A DNA stretch of 64,000 nt from Clostridia bacterium. GTDB lineage: Bacteria > Bacillota > Clostridia > Oscillospirales > CAG-272. The first letter of the stretch is position 1. Each line of letters opens with the position of its first letter. The position numbers were made by a program, and so were the translations under genes. Positions 43,400 to 52,295 of this stretch are shown one piece after another. The notes beneath the pieces are model-generated. The model was not told where the DNA came from, did not search any database, and saw only the letters and a list, made by a program, of their open reading frames with translations. The stretch lies in the NCBI GenBank assembly GCA_017537175.1, contig JAFYLH010000021.1, positions 36,978 through 100,977 on the forward strand. Direction: 5' to 3'.

Positions 43400-43948
43400 A
43401 TGATGCGTATAATTACAGGAACAGCAAGAGGAACAAAGCTCCAGACCCTTGAGGGCGAGGCGACCCGCCCTACAAGCGAGCGAACCAAGGAGTCGGTTTT
43501 CAGTATGCTGCAGTTTGATATAGAGGGCAGACGGGTTCTTGATCTTTTCGGTGGCTCCGGACAGATGGGTCTTGAGGCGCTGAGCCGCGGTGCTGCATCC
43601 GCCACCATAGTCGATCAGTCTGCCGATGCGGTCAAGATCATTAAGGCTAATGCACAGAAGACCAAGCTTTTTGACCGCTGTGTTATCCTCACCAAGGACT
43701 ATAAGGCATACCTCAAGGGAACAAAGGAGAAGTTTGATATCATTTTTCTTGACCCTCCCTATGACACCAATATGCTCAGTGAGGCTATGAGGATCATCCT
43801 TGAGCAGAATATGCTCAATTATCAGGGTACGGTCGTTCTTGAAAGCGGTAACGACGATATTCCCGAATACGGCAGTCTTACAATGCGCCGACACTACAAA
43901 TCGGGAAGAGCGTATGTTACTGTGCTTACAAATGAGGTAGAAGAATAA
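43400..43948 (+). CDS. rsmD: 16S rRNA (guanine(966)-N(2))-methyltransferase RsmD
   Basis: 182 aa. N terminus MRIITGTARGTKLQTLEG and PTSERTKESVFSML, AdoMet motif VLDLFGGSGQMGLEALSRGA and catalytic DPPY in IIFLDPPYDTN. Methylates G966 in 16S rRNA. Adjacent to coaD as in many Firmicutes, although separated here by 238 bases of AT-rich repeats. Confidence 0.95.
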   Translation: MMRIITGTARGTKLQTLEGEATRPTSERTKESVFSMLQFDIEGRRVLDLFGGSGQMGLEALSRGAASATIVDQSADAVKIIKANAQKTKLFDRCVILTKDYKAYLKGTKEKFDIIFLDPPYDTNMLSEAMRIILEQNMLNYQGTVVLESGNDDIPEYGSLTMRRHYKSGRAYVTVLTNEVEE

Positions 43949-44186
43949 CTAATTAGGAGTTAGGAATTAGGAGTTAGGAGTTAAGGTTGGAAACCGTTCA
44001 CGGTTTCCTTTCGATAAATTATATTTAGGTATATTACAATTCTTAATTCTTTGAACGATATACGGTTTTATTTTTGATATAATTGATTTGGAGATTTTCG
44101 GCTTCAGGAGAAAATCATCCATAAATCCTCACTCCTGACTGATAAAATGTATATTACCGTAAATTCGGTAAAATGGAGAGCAAACT
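43949..44186. repeat. Non-coding AT-rich spacer with direct TTAGGAGTTAGGA repeats
   Basis: TTAGGAGTTAGGAATTAGGA-type 7-8 base direct repeats occupy about 43951-43984, followed by a small hairpin GGAAACCG-TTCA-CGGTTTCC at 43988-44008. No plausible gene. Similar degenerate repeats (AATTGAGAATT) occur before deoD at 44676-44710. Confidence 0.6.
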
Positions 44187-44639
44187 ATGAAAAAAGCAGT
44201 CATCCCCGGAACATACGACCCCATTACCAACGGTCATATGAATCTTATCCAACGCGCCGCAGATATGTTTGACGAGGTCATTGTTGCGGTGGTATACAAT
44301 GCGGCAAAGAACAATATGTTCACCCTTGATCAGCGCAAGAGCTTTGCCCAAGAGGCTTGTAAGAAATATTCCAATGTCCGTGTCGAAGCCTTTGAGGGTC
44401 TTTTGGTGGACTTTGTCAAAAAGGAAAATATCGATGTTGTTGTCAGAGGTGTTCGCAATGCCCGCGACTTTGACTATGAATACGAGCTTGCTCAGATATA
44501 CTTTATGACAGGCGACGGACTTGAGACTGTGTTCCTGCCCTCTAACGGAGCCAACGCCCATGTCAGCTCCACTATGGTCAGAGAGCTCATAAAGCATAAC
44601 AAGCCCTGCGATGAATTTATTCCATTTACAATGGAATGA
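44187..44639 (+). CDS. coaD: Phosphopantetheine adenylyltransferase
   Basis: 150 aa nucleotidyltransferase in coenzyme A synthesis. The T/HxGH motif is in GTYDPITNGHMNLIQRA, and the second motif is VSSTMVRELI; VRGVRNARDFDYEYE is the substrate-binding block. Slightly shorter than most CoaD proteins (about 160 aa) but complete. Followed by an intrinsic terminator. Confidence 0.95.
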   Translation: MKKAVIPGTYDPITNGHMNLIQRAADMFDEVIVAVVYNAAKNNMFTLDQRKSFAQEACKKYSNVRVEAFEGLLVDFVKKENIDVVVRGVRNARDFDYEYELAQIYFMTGDGLETVFLPSNGANAHVSSTMVRELIKHNKPCDEFIPFTME

Positions 44640-44670
44640 GAAAACAGTTGATTTTATCAACTGTTTTCTA
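44640..44670 (+). terminator. Intrinsic terminator after coaD
   Basis: GAAAACAGTTGA-5 nt-TCAACTGTTTTC: a perfect 12-bp stem immediately after the stop codon. Confidence 0.88.
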
Positions 44671-44720
44671 CCTTTAATTGAGAATTAAGAATTGAGAATT
44701 GAGAATTTGAGGTAAACACT

Positions 44721-45440
44721 ATGTCAACCAACAAACCCTACCCCACCCCCCATATAAACGCATCTCCGACAGACTTTGCCGATACCGTTCTTATGCCGGG
44801 AGATCCCAAGCGCTCTGCCTTTATAGCAAAGGAATTTCTTACCGATGCCGTGCTTGTAAACGATGTCAGAGGGGTGCAGGGCTATACCGGGTATTATAAG
44901 GGTAAGCGCGTTTCCTGTATGGCAAGCGGAATGGGTATGCCCTCTATGGGCATCTACAGCTACGAGCTGTTTAACTTTTTTGATGTAAAAAGCATTATCC
45001 GCGTAGGCTCTGCAGGTGCTTTTCAGCCTGAAATGAATTTAGGCGACCTTGTGTTTGCAATGAGCGCATCTACAGACTCTAACTATTTAAAGTCCTTTGG
45101 ACTCCCCGGAGATTATGCGCCCACAGCCTCAGAGAAGCTTCTTTTTGATGCTGTTGATAATGCAAAGGCAAAGGGACTAAGATACTTTGCGGGTAATATA
45201 GTTTCAAGCGATATTTTCTACAACCCCGACCCCACGGTAAACAGCCGTTGGGCAGAGCTGGGTGTTTTGGCGGTAGATATGGAGGCTGCGGCTCTCTATG
45301 CCAATGCGGCAAGGGCAGGGGGTAACGCACTTACCGTCCTTACCGTATCAGACCAGCTTGTACGCGGCGAGCATATGTCCGCTGACCAAAGACAGAACTC
45401 CTTTGCCGATATGATAGCCTTAGCACTTGATATAGCATAA
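44721..45440 (+). CDS. deoD: Purine nucleoside phosphorylase, DeoD type
   Basis: 239 aa hexameric-type enzyme that cleaves purine nucleosides with phosphate. TPHINASPTDFADTVLMPGD at the N terminus, CMASGMGMPSMGIYSYELF, RVGSAGAFQ and the catalytic Asp region VLTVSDQLVRGEHM are diagnostic. ATG 44721 lies after GAGGTAAACACT. Single gene; downstream lie only repeats. Confidence 0.95.
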   Translation: MSTNKPYPTPHINASPTDFADTVLMPGDPKRSAFIAKEFLTDAVLVNDVRGVQGYTGYYKGKRVSCMASGMGMPSMGIYSYELFNFFDVKSIIRVGSAGAFQPEMNLGDLVFAMSASTDSNYLKSFGLPGDYAPTASEKLLFDAVDNAKAKGLRYFAGNIVSSDIFYNPDPTVNSRWAELGVLAVDMEAAALYANAARAGGNALTVLTVSDQLVRGEHMSADQRQNSFADMIALALDIA

Positions 45441-45508
45441 TTAAAGGATGATCGACTACGGTCGATTACCCTTAGTATCTTGTTGAATTTATTAAAATGC
45501 ATAACAAT

Positions 45509-45532
45509 GTAGGGGAGGCGTTTCGCCTCCCG
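45509..45532. repeat. Palindromic repeat, GTAGGGG family (copy A)
   Basis: GTAGGGGAGGCG-TTTC-GCCTCCCG: a hairpin-forming palindrome. An identical 24-base copy lies at 53145. Related pairs occur at 47240-47332 and 54567-54658. Confidence 0.8.
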
Positions 45533-45669
45533 TTTATTATTCAACAATGCAAAATTCAAAATGCCAAATGCAAAATTAAGGTAAAAATCCGCCTTGACGG
45601 ATTTTGAATGTATTATAAAAGTGTACTGAAATTTCATCTCTGTCTCGCGAGGTATGATTTAGTATACAA

Positions 45670-45813
45670 GGCTCCCTCCGGGAGGGAGCTGTCGACCGTA
45701 GGTTGACTGAGGGAGAGTGCGTTACAATGAGGTTCGCTGAAATCTAATGTTACATAGTCTCCTTCCGTCACGCAAGGTGTGCCAAAGCCTCCCTCTCAGA
45801 GGGAGGCTTTGGC
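45670..45813. repeat. MITE-like element with hairpin ends
   Basis: One end is the palindrome GCTCCCTCCGGGAGGGAGC followed by a tail with GTAGGTTGACTGAGGGAGAG. The other end is the 15-bp hairpin GCCAAAGCCTCCCTC-TCA-GAGGGAGGCTTTGGC. The total is about 145 bases with no coding capacity. The whole 45441-45875 interval is non-coding and made largely of this element, copy A of the GTAGGGG repeat and AT-rich direct repeats. Confidence 0.6.
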
Positions 45814-45875
45814 ATATTAACCTGTTTGATATAACAAAACAGCCTATTTATGAACTTTTACACGAATACAGTTGT

Positions 45876-47051
45876 TTATGTTTCGATGTTTTTTTCACTT
45901 GGATTTCTTTCGATTATCAACGCTTTTACACGTTCGCAAAGGTTTATAAACTCGGGGTTGTCTTGTAACGCTTTAAAGCCCGTGCTCTGAAGCGTTTTGT
46001 AATATCTACGCGGAAATATACAGTAACATCTGCATATATTAGATATATGTGTACATATAAATATTATTCTTTCTTCTTTGCCATCAGGATCGTTTGACGG
46101 GGTTTGCCAATCCTCCTTTGCCGACCATTTCATTCCCTCAAGAAAACGGCAGGATACAGGCAAGGAGACCTCATCGGTAATAGACATAGTTTCTTCAAGC
46201 AGTTTAACTGCTGTCGTGACCTTTTCCAAAGCCATTTCTTTATTGTTATTTTTAATAAGCCGTATTGCGGATTTAAGTCCGAGCTCCATTCGATCCTCTA
46301 TCCACATATCGGGTTTGTCATCTTTAGCATCTGCTCTTATGAGTGAAAGAATCTTTTCCATAAAATCATCTGCGGCATGCTCGTCTTCGTCCAATTTCAA
46401 AAAATATCTCGGACAGAGCAGATGCGAGAACGCATTGTGTAGTTGATAATGTCTTTCAGGCTCAAACTTTTCGCGATCCCCTTTATACAAATATCTGTTG
46501 AATAACAAAGCTCTTTCCGAACAATCAAAACAAGTTGTGTGTTTTTCGAGAAATTCCTTTATATTTTCATCCGATTCAATACGTGCCATCGTTTGAAGTA
46601 CGTGAGGGGACATAAAATTGAGTTTAAGGTATTCGTCTGCCATCAAGCGCACCTCGGGCAGTATCTTAGGATCACGGAATGCATTGTCGTTACCTTCTAC
46701 CCACGGACGCCAAGCGTGTTCGCTTTTCATATAGTTTCTGCGTATATCCCGTATAAGCGCTATAACGGTATCTGCATCATAATCGCTTTTCATACACTCA
46801 CGGCGCAGCTGGTCAAAGGCTTCAAGAGCCCGCTTTTCCTTTTCTGCCTGCGGCATACCTAAAAGCTCGTCAACAGTAACCTCAAGCACCTCGGAGATAG
46901 CAGGGAGCAGCTCAAGGTCGGGATAGGTGGAGCCGTTTTCCCAACGGCTGACAGACTGATACGTTACACCCAAACGGTTTGCTAACTCCTCTTGGGTCAG
47001 ATCATTCTTTTTGCGGAAATTGCGTATGTTTTCACCGATAAGCAGTTTCAT
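45876..47051 (-). CDS. XRE-family regulator with helical C-terminal region (1)
   Basis: 391 aa. HTH_3 domain at residues 1-65 (IGENIRNFRKKNDLTQEELA, VTYQSVSRWENGSTYPDLEL). The rest is a helical region of about 320 residues with no enzyme motif, perhaps TPR-like. Start ATG 47051 follows GGAGG; the longer frame lacks an RBS. One of four XRE regulators of similar design within 7.3 kb. Target unknown. Confidence 0.82.
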   Translation of the reverse strand: MKLLIGENIRNFRKKNDLTQEELANRLGVTYQSVSRWENGSTYPDLELLPAISEVLEVTVDELLGMPQAEKEKRALEAFDQLRRECMKSDYDADTVIALIRDIRRNYMKSEHAWRPWVEGNDNAFRDPKILPEVRLMADEYLKLNFMSPHVLQTMARIESDENIKEFLEKHTTCFDCSERALLFNRYLYKGDREKFEPERHYQLHNAFSHLLCPRYFLKLDEDEHAADDFMEKILSLIRADAKDDKPDMWIEDRMELGLKSAIRLIKNNNKEMALEKVTTAVKLLEETMSITDEVSLPVSCRFLEGMKWSAKEDWQTPSNDPDGKEERIIFICTHISNICRCYCIFPRRYYKTLQSTGFKALQDNPEFINLCERVKALIIERNPSEKNIET

Positions 47052-47239
47052 ATTTTCCTCCAACTCATTACCTTGAAAAGCATTTATTCTGTCGACAGCT
47101 TTATTATACTGTAAAGACATAGTGAAATCAATAACGCATTTTGAGAAAAGAATAATCGGTTTGTGTTATATAAGGTTACAATTTTCAGATAAGATTTTTA
47201 AAAATGGTTCGCAAATTGAACGGTCTTATATTTAGCTTT

Positions 47240-47332
47240 GTAGGGGAGGATATTATCCTCCCGAAAAAGTATCGTTTATAGTTGACATCGGTCAATGCCG
47301 TAAGCAAGCGGACGGATAATATCCGTCCCTAC
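47240..47332. repeat. Inverted pair of GTAGGGG palindromes (REPIN-like, copy C)
   Basis: GTAGGGGAGGATATTATCCTCCCG (given in two parts: GTAGGGGAGGATATT, ATCCTCCCG) at 47240-47263 and an inverted relative, CGGACGGATAATATC then CGTCCCTAC, at 47309-47332. The two sit head-to-head 45 bases apart with a non-coding middle. Confidence 0.7.
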
Positions 47333-47392
47333 GGTCAGCAAGATTGATGACAAAATCATCAAATTTCGATTATATAAACCGGTTAATTATAA

Positions 47393-48448
47393 TTATTTTG
47401 AACTTTCCAATCTGTTCTTGATCGCAATAAACCTCACATCACTTTCCAAGGACTTGAAAACATCCTCACATTCTTCAAAATAATGAGCAAATATTGAAAA
47501 GATACTATCCTCACAGTGTTTTTTGATCTGTGATCTACCCGAGGTCAAAGTGTTTACCAAAAGGGAAGTCTGTTTTATTTCGGTAAAGGACTCGGCTTTA
47601 TCAAAATGCTCGATCATTTCCTCCAACTCATCAAGAGCTTGCGTGTATTCGCCCGAGGATACGCTATCCTGTGCCATCCTGAAGCAGAGCCGTCCCAAAC
47701 GATCCTCCTCCATATATCCGAAATCTCCGTCCTCGTGTATTATATGGAAGATATCATACAGCTTTCGGGCAACAGTGTGTTTTTGCTTGTGGGTATAATG
47801 GCTGTCACTCAAATACAGCAGGCTGTTGGCATAGGTGAACATCTGATTACAAATATCCGAAAAATAATTCTGACAATGTTGTAAAAGCTCATCTCCACGA
47901 AGAATGGATACATAAAGATCTTCGTGAACAGGAATCATACCTGCATATTTTTTAGCTTCTTCATAATCCCCTTTTTCAAAACTTGTAAAACACAGACAAC
48001 GAATAGTGCTGTGACGTATTTCGGGGTCTGTGCTTAACAGTAACCGTTTGCCGATAGCCAATAGCTCCTGACCGTTATCGGTATCCTCGGTTACCCTCAA
48101 CACCTTCATAAGCTGATAGAGCACGGTTTCGTCATTGGGATATTTTTTTGTCATTTCACGGCATAGGGAAAGCCGTTCTTCGTTTTTTCCCTGACTGTGA
48201 AGAAAATCACATTTTTGCGAAAACTCTTTTATTTCGAGTTTCCGTTTTACAATATCTATCTCAAGAATAACGTCGGCGCTTACACCGAAAATGTCAGCCA
48301 ACAGCGGCAGCTGAGTAATATCCGGTGCTGTACGGTTACATTCCCATTGAGATACGGCGTTTGGGCTTATGCCGAGGCATTGTGCCAAATGTTCCTGTGT
48401 GATTCCTTTTTCTTTGCGAAGCTTTTTGATAGTAGTTCCTATAGACAT
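47393..48448 (-). CDS. XRE-family regulator with TPR-like C-terminal region (2)
   Basis: 351 aa. HTH at residues 1-60 (TIKKLRKEKGITQEHLAQCL, ISPNAVSQWECNRTAPDITQ). The C-terminal 280 residues are helical and repeat-like (LAIGKRLLLSTDPEIRHSTI, YAGMIPVHEDLYVSILRGDE), as in regulators that bind peptides. ATG 48448 follows GGAGGTG. Target unknown. Confidence 0.82.
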   Translation of the reverse strand: MSIGTTIKKLRKEKGITQEHLAQCLGISPNAVSQWECNRTAPDITQLPLLADIFGVSADVILEIDIVKRKLEIKEFSQKCDFLHSQGKNEERLSLCREMTKKYPNDETVLYQLMKVLRVTEDTDNGQELLAIGKRLLLSTDPEIRHSTIRCLCFTSFEKGDYEEAKKYAGMIPVHEDLYVSILRGDELLQHCQNYFSDICNQMFTYANSLLYLSDSHYTHKQKHTVARKLYDIFHIIHEDGDFGYMEEDRLGRLCFRMAQDSVSSGEYTQALDELEEMIEHFDKAESFTEIKQTSLLVNTLTSGRSQIKKHCEDSIFSIFAHYFEECEDVFKSLESDVRFIAIKNRLESSK

Positions 48449-48590
48449 ATAAACACCTCCGTATTATGCATTGGGGAGTCGAACCAAGGGGGGCGATTTT
48501 TCAATGCATTAGTATCAAAAGCACTTTTGTAATTATATTATAACATTTCTTTTTTCGAAATCCACACAGTGAATGAAGAAAATAATATAA

Positions 48591-48634
48591 GCTGTACTTA
48601 ACAGGTTTAGTTGAACTTGTTAAGTACAGCCTTT
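48591..48634 (-). terminator. Intrinsic terminator of the ECF/anti-sigma operon
   Basis: GCTGTACTTAACA and TGTTAAGTACAGC form a perfect 13-bp stem, 21 bases beyond the stop codon of the minus-strand gene at 48652. Confidence 0.8.
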
Positions 48635-48651
48635 TCACGAATTAATAGCAC

Positions 48652-49641
48652 TTAATCCAAATATATAGTCTTACCTTCAACACATATCGCCGTTACTTCT
48701 TTCGGATCTATAATAGTTTCATTTAACCAGGATATTGTAAACCTTCCATCCGTCAGTGTTCCTCCGTCAGATTTGCCTCCGAGAGGAATTTCTTCACCGT
48801 TACAGATAAGATATGCGGTATCCATTATTTCTTCAAGCTCATATAGAGGGCCCTCTATACTGCAGTCACCGTATAGTGTAACCTTTGATGCTGTGATTTC
48901 TGCAGAATTGAATATTATACCGCCGTCAAGCAGGGAGAACTCCCCGTTATCAAAATCTACTGTTTTTATGTCGGTGTTTACAGACAGAGATATGGATATC
49001 GGCTCATCAAAGCTGCATATCATAGCAGAGCTGTCGTCGGATAAGTCTGCCGTGACCTCACCTATATAAAGCTTCGCATCCTCTCCTATATAATGCATTT
49101 CGTCATTGTAGAAAAGAGCCTGTCCCTCAAGGTGATATAGATTATCGGTAGAATCCTCCAGCATCAGATAATATACCTCTTTCTGATATCCGTCCTCAAA
49201 CTCCAGCACAGATTCCCACGGTATGGCACGTATAACGCTTACACCCTCCTCTGTTTTCAGCATAGAAGAATTATCCTTTTTTGCTATGGTAATATCAAGG
49301 TATATCGGCTGACCGTCGCCTGCTACACCGTTACAGGTCACATAATAACCGTTGTCCTCGTTAGTCTCTGTTACGGGCGGATTTTCGGTCAAGCTTTCCC
49401 TTGGAATATGCGGTGTGTTATGAGTTCTGTTATCAAGATACTGTCTTGTTGCAATTGCGGTAAATGCCGTAGCTAACAGTAAAACGGCACATACCGCAGC
49501 AACCAAAAGTCTTTTACTGCCTCTGAAAACAGGAGCTTTTTGTTTTTCTGCTTTCCTGCAAGCATTGATAATACGAAATCTTTGCTCGTTTGTCATTTCA
49601 ATGTTATCAACTGCTTTTTTAATAATATTATCTTTTTTCAT
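48652..49641 (-). CDS. Putative anti-sigma factor / DUF4179-like membrane protein
   Basis: 329 aa. N-terminal 50 residues are cytoplasmic and helical (AVDNIEMTNEQRFRIINACR), then one membrane helix (LLVAAVCAVLLLATAFTAIA). The 250-residue extracellular part is beta-rich, with no recognised catalytic motif. It overlaps the end of the ECF sigma gene by 14 bases, the usual arrangement of a sigma factor with its membrane-bound anti-sigma factor. It would hold the sigma factor at the membrane until an envelope signal arrives. Confidence 0.7.
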   Translation of the reverse strand: MKKDNIIKKAVDNIEMTNEQRFRIINACRKAEKQKAPVFRGSKRLLVAAVCAVLLLATAFTAIATRQYLDNRTHNTPHIPRESLTENPPVTETNEDNGYYVTCNGVAGDGQPIYLDITIAKKDNSSMLKTEEGVSVIRAIPWESVLEFEDGYQKEVYYLMLEDSTDNLYHLEGQALFYNDEMHYIGEDAKLYIGEVTADLSDDSSAMICSFDEPISISLSVNTDIKTVDFDNGEFSLLDGGIIFNSAEITASKVTLYGDCSIEGPLYELEEIMDTAYLICNGEEIPLGGKSDGGTLTDGRFTISWLNETIIDPKEVTAICVEGKTIYLD

Positions 49642-50149
49642 TATTGACCTCCTTGAGTTGTTTTTTCTTTAACTCGAGATAGTTTTTCTTTAACTCCTCA
49701 CGACCTTTTTTCAGCCGCATTTTTACGGCGGAGGGAGTTTTGCCGATGATCTTTGCGATCTCGTCTACCTTATATTCTTCAACGTAATAGAGGTACAGTA
49801 CTATTTTCAGCTTTTCGGGAAGCTCATACAGCACCGATATTATTTCTCCGTCCTCGCTTTCTACCGCCATTTCAGAAAGATCCTCAATGTTCAGCTCGGC
49901 ATTCTTAAATCGGAACCGTAATACATCACGGCTTTTGTTTGTTGCCACCCGTATCAGCCAAGCCTTTATATGCTCCTCGGATTCAAATTCCTTGTTCATT
50001 TTTATGTATTTAACAAAGGTTTCCTGTACGGCATCCTCGGTATCAAACGAGTTACCGAGCATAACGAAGCATATACGAAACAGCATATTTCCGTATTTGT
50101 TGACGATATATTCGGGCTTTTTTAAGTAATAATCATTTTCTGCCGGCAA
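49628..50149 (-). CDS. RNA polymerase ECF-type sigma factor
   Basis: 173 aa. Region 2 includes GNMLFRICFVMLGNSFDTED and AVQETFVKYIKM; region 4 includes LPEKLKIVLYLYYVEEYKVD and EIAKIIGKTPSAVKMRLKKG. The start is assigned to TTG at 50149, because AAAGGGGTGA lies 6 bases upstream; longer frames begin in non-coding DNA. Paired with the anti-sigma-like gene downstream. The regulon is not visible. Confidence 0.88.
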   Translation of the reverse strand: MPAENDYYLKKPEYIVNKYGNMLFRICFVMLGNSFDTEDAVQETFVKYIKMNKEFESEEHIKAWLIRVATNKSRDVLRFRFKNAELNIEDLSEMAVESEDGEIISVLYELPEKLKIVLYLYYVEEYKVDEIAKIIGKTPSAVKMRLKKGREELKKNYLELKKKQLKEVNNEKR

Positions 50150-50237
50150 TCTTATCACCCCTTTCATAACTAATACGCTGAAAAACTCAATTTGGTCAAT
50201 TTTTCTTAAATTATAACTATATAAATATCTTGATACA

Positions 50238-50271
50238 AATATCCCCGTATGGATATCCATACGGGGATATT
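50238..50271 (-). terminator. Perfect palindrome acting as terminator
   Basis: AATATCCCCGTATGGAT and its exact reverse complement form a 34-base palindrome just after the stop codon of the gene at 50273. The T-run is weak, so efficiency is uncertain. Confidence 0.6.
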
Positions 50272-50272
50272 A

Positions 50273-50824
50273 TCAATCAGATAAAGATGTCATATATGAT
50301 TGCAATATTTCTTGTGCATGATCTTTAGAAATAACATCTGCGTTAGGGTCGGCAATTATAGCAACCATTTTGGCAGAAACATTTTCTTTTGTCATAGATG
50401 TAGAAGGTTTGAGATCCTCATACATTTTTTCATATAACGCAATCAATCTTTGATTTGTGGTCTCTCTGCAACGAACAATGTCACCTATCGCTTTTGCTTT
50501 TTCTTGTCCTGCAATGTCACCGGGGTCTGATTTTGGCATTGCGGCGAGTTGTTCTAAAGCATTATGAATATACTCGTTCTCTTTTACAATTCGTTCTATT
50601 TGATTGAGAACATAGTTTATTGTAAGTTTCTCTTTAGGCTTAGTTGTATTTGACATATTGTTATCCTCCGTATTATCCGGCGGACACGCAAGGCATATTG
50701 TGTTTTCGTCTATGAAGCGTGCCCTGCCGTGCTTAACAAGACCCTTTGCCCTTTTAGGGTAGGTCGCCTCATATTGATTTCCGTTTTCATCTACAACAAT
50801 AACGTTTTTTTCGATGGGTGTCAT
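50273..50824 (-). CDS. Conserved hypothetical protein with short N-terminal KRAKGLVKHGRA module
   Basis: 183 aa. The first 50 residues (NVIVVDENGNQYEATYPKRA, GLVKHGRARFIDENTICLAC) form a small basic module that I have seen at the N terminus of various clostridial proteins of unknown function. The rest is helical (VLNQIERIVKENEYIHNALE) with no known motif. The ATG at 50824 directly abuts AAAGGGG, an unusually short spacing, so the start is not certain. Function unknown. Confidence 0.65.
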   Translation of the reverse strand: MTPIEKNVIVVDENGNQYEATYPKRAKGLVKHGRARFIDENTICLACPPDNTEDNNMSNTTKPKEKLTINYVLNQIERIVKENEYIHNALEQLAAMPKSDPGDIAGQEKAKAIGDIVRCRETTNQRLIALYEKMYEDLKPSTSMTKENVSAKMVAIIADPNADVISKDHAQEILQSYMTSLSD

Positions 50825-50963
50825 CCCCTTTGATGTAAATAGTATAAGACGTTTCGTTTTTTGTTATGGGTGCCGTCCCCATGTCTTGTGTTAAGTATAA
50901 CACATATAGTTAAGAATTGCAAGGACAACTGATATTTTGCTTGATAAAGACCCGCGGAATGTT

Positions 50964-52049
50964 TTAATTCAGCATCTCAATAATTTGAGAAAACTCCTTC
51001 ATATCTCTTATTTCATTAAATTCCGTATCGGTTAACCAGCCGTCACGTACTATATCACACAGGCTACGGCTATCCGCTGTCTCAAAGTCGCTTCTCCTTA
51101 CGGTCTTTTCTCCAAAGAACAGGGAAGAGCTCTTCATTTCATCGGGACGGCCGTCAAATTCCTTTGCGGCTTCGGCACAAAGTGTTAGATGATCGATAGC
51201 GTTATCATATTCGCCTAAATTGATATAATGCTTTGCTATGAGATAATTTATCTTTGATTTGCTCCAACCGTCGGGCAGAGTCTTACCTTGATACAAAAGC
51301 TTTTCGATCTCGTTATCGGTTTTATATACCTCTATAGCATCTCTGTCCGACACCAAATGACCGAGACGGTATAACCCACAGGATAAAAGCGAATAGGCTT
51401 TTGATATAAGATCTCTCGTGTGGGACAGCTTTTCGCTTTCCTCAAGAGCCCACCATATAGCCGTTTCACGGCATACCGACAGGGTAGGCAGAGTCTCATA
51501 CAGCCTTCGACCAAGCTCCTTTCGTCCTGTTTCGCAATAATGAAAGGCAAGACGTTCTGTAGCTTCAAGGCATATTTCCCTATCCGGACAGTATTTGATT
51601 ATCCGTTCGCCCAAGGCTACGATCTCCTTGTCGTATTTCTCTTGGTTTTCCCGCCAATTTTCTATGTCGGCATCATCGCTGCCCGAAAGAAAAAGCGCAT
51701 ACATCAGCTTGTTTAAGAGAGCATAGCTGTTATGATGCTCGGCCACACCCTTTCTTGCAATATCAATAGAATCGTATATTCTGCCCTGTGAAACGGCTAT
51801 TTGAAATTCTCTCAGATATTCGTTTACCGAGTCTTTTTCGGCTACTCTGTCAATACCCATAAGAGTATCGACAGATATTTCAAAGAAAGAAGAAATAACG
51901 GGTATCAGCTCCATATCGGGGTAGCATAACCCCTTTTCCCAACGGGACACCGACTGACAAGACACGCCCAATATCTCCGACAGCTCCTCTTGGGTCAGGT
52001 CTCGTTGTTTTCGTAGTCTTTTTATGTTTTCTCCTATATTAAGCTTCAT
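50964..52049 (-). CDS. XRE-family regulator with helical C-terminal region (3)
   Basis: 361 aa. HTH at residues 1-65 (IGENIKRLRKQRDLTQEELS, VSCQSVSRWEKGLCYPDMEL) resembles the regulator at 45876 closely, pointing to duplication. The C-terminal part is helical, repeat-like and divergent. ATG 52049 follows GAGGTGAGAAT. Target unknown. Confidence 0.82.
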   Translation of the reverse strand: MKLNIGENIKRLRKQRDLTQEELSEILGVSCQSVSRWEKGLCYPDMELIPVISSFFEISVDTLMGIDRVAEKDSVNEYLREFQIAVSQGRIYDSIDIARKGVAEHHNSYALLNKLMYALFLSGSDDADIENWRENQEKYDKEIVALGERIIKYCPDREICLEATERLAFHYCETGRKELGRRLYETLPTLSVCRETAIWWALEESEKLSHTRDLISKAYSLLSCGLYRLGHLVSDRDAIEVYKTDNEIEKLLYQGKTLPDGWSKSKINYLIAKHYINLGEYDNAIDHLTLCAEAAKEFDGRPDEMKSSSLFFGEKTVRRSDFETADSRSLCDIVRDGWLTDTEFNEIRDMKEFSQIIEMLN

Positions 52050-52295
52050 ATTCTCACCTCGTAAATTTATCAGAGCGCTCTTTCTGTATTTATTGTAATA
52101 CAATTCTGCCCATTATTCAATATCACGTTGAGTGAGATTTTTTAACTATATTAGTTATAGTTTGCTTTAGTCGCAATTGGACAACCGTTAGTTGATTTTC
52201 AATCCTAACAAGTTGTTTACATGTATATAATTTTGCTATATAATTTAGTTACAACAAGATATACTACACCGAGTTTAGAAAGGGATGATTGGACT

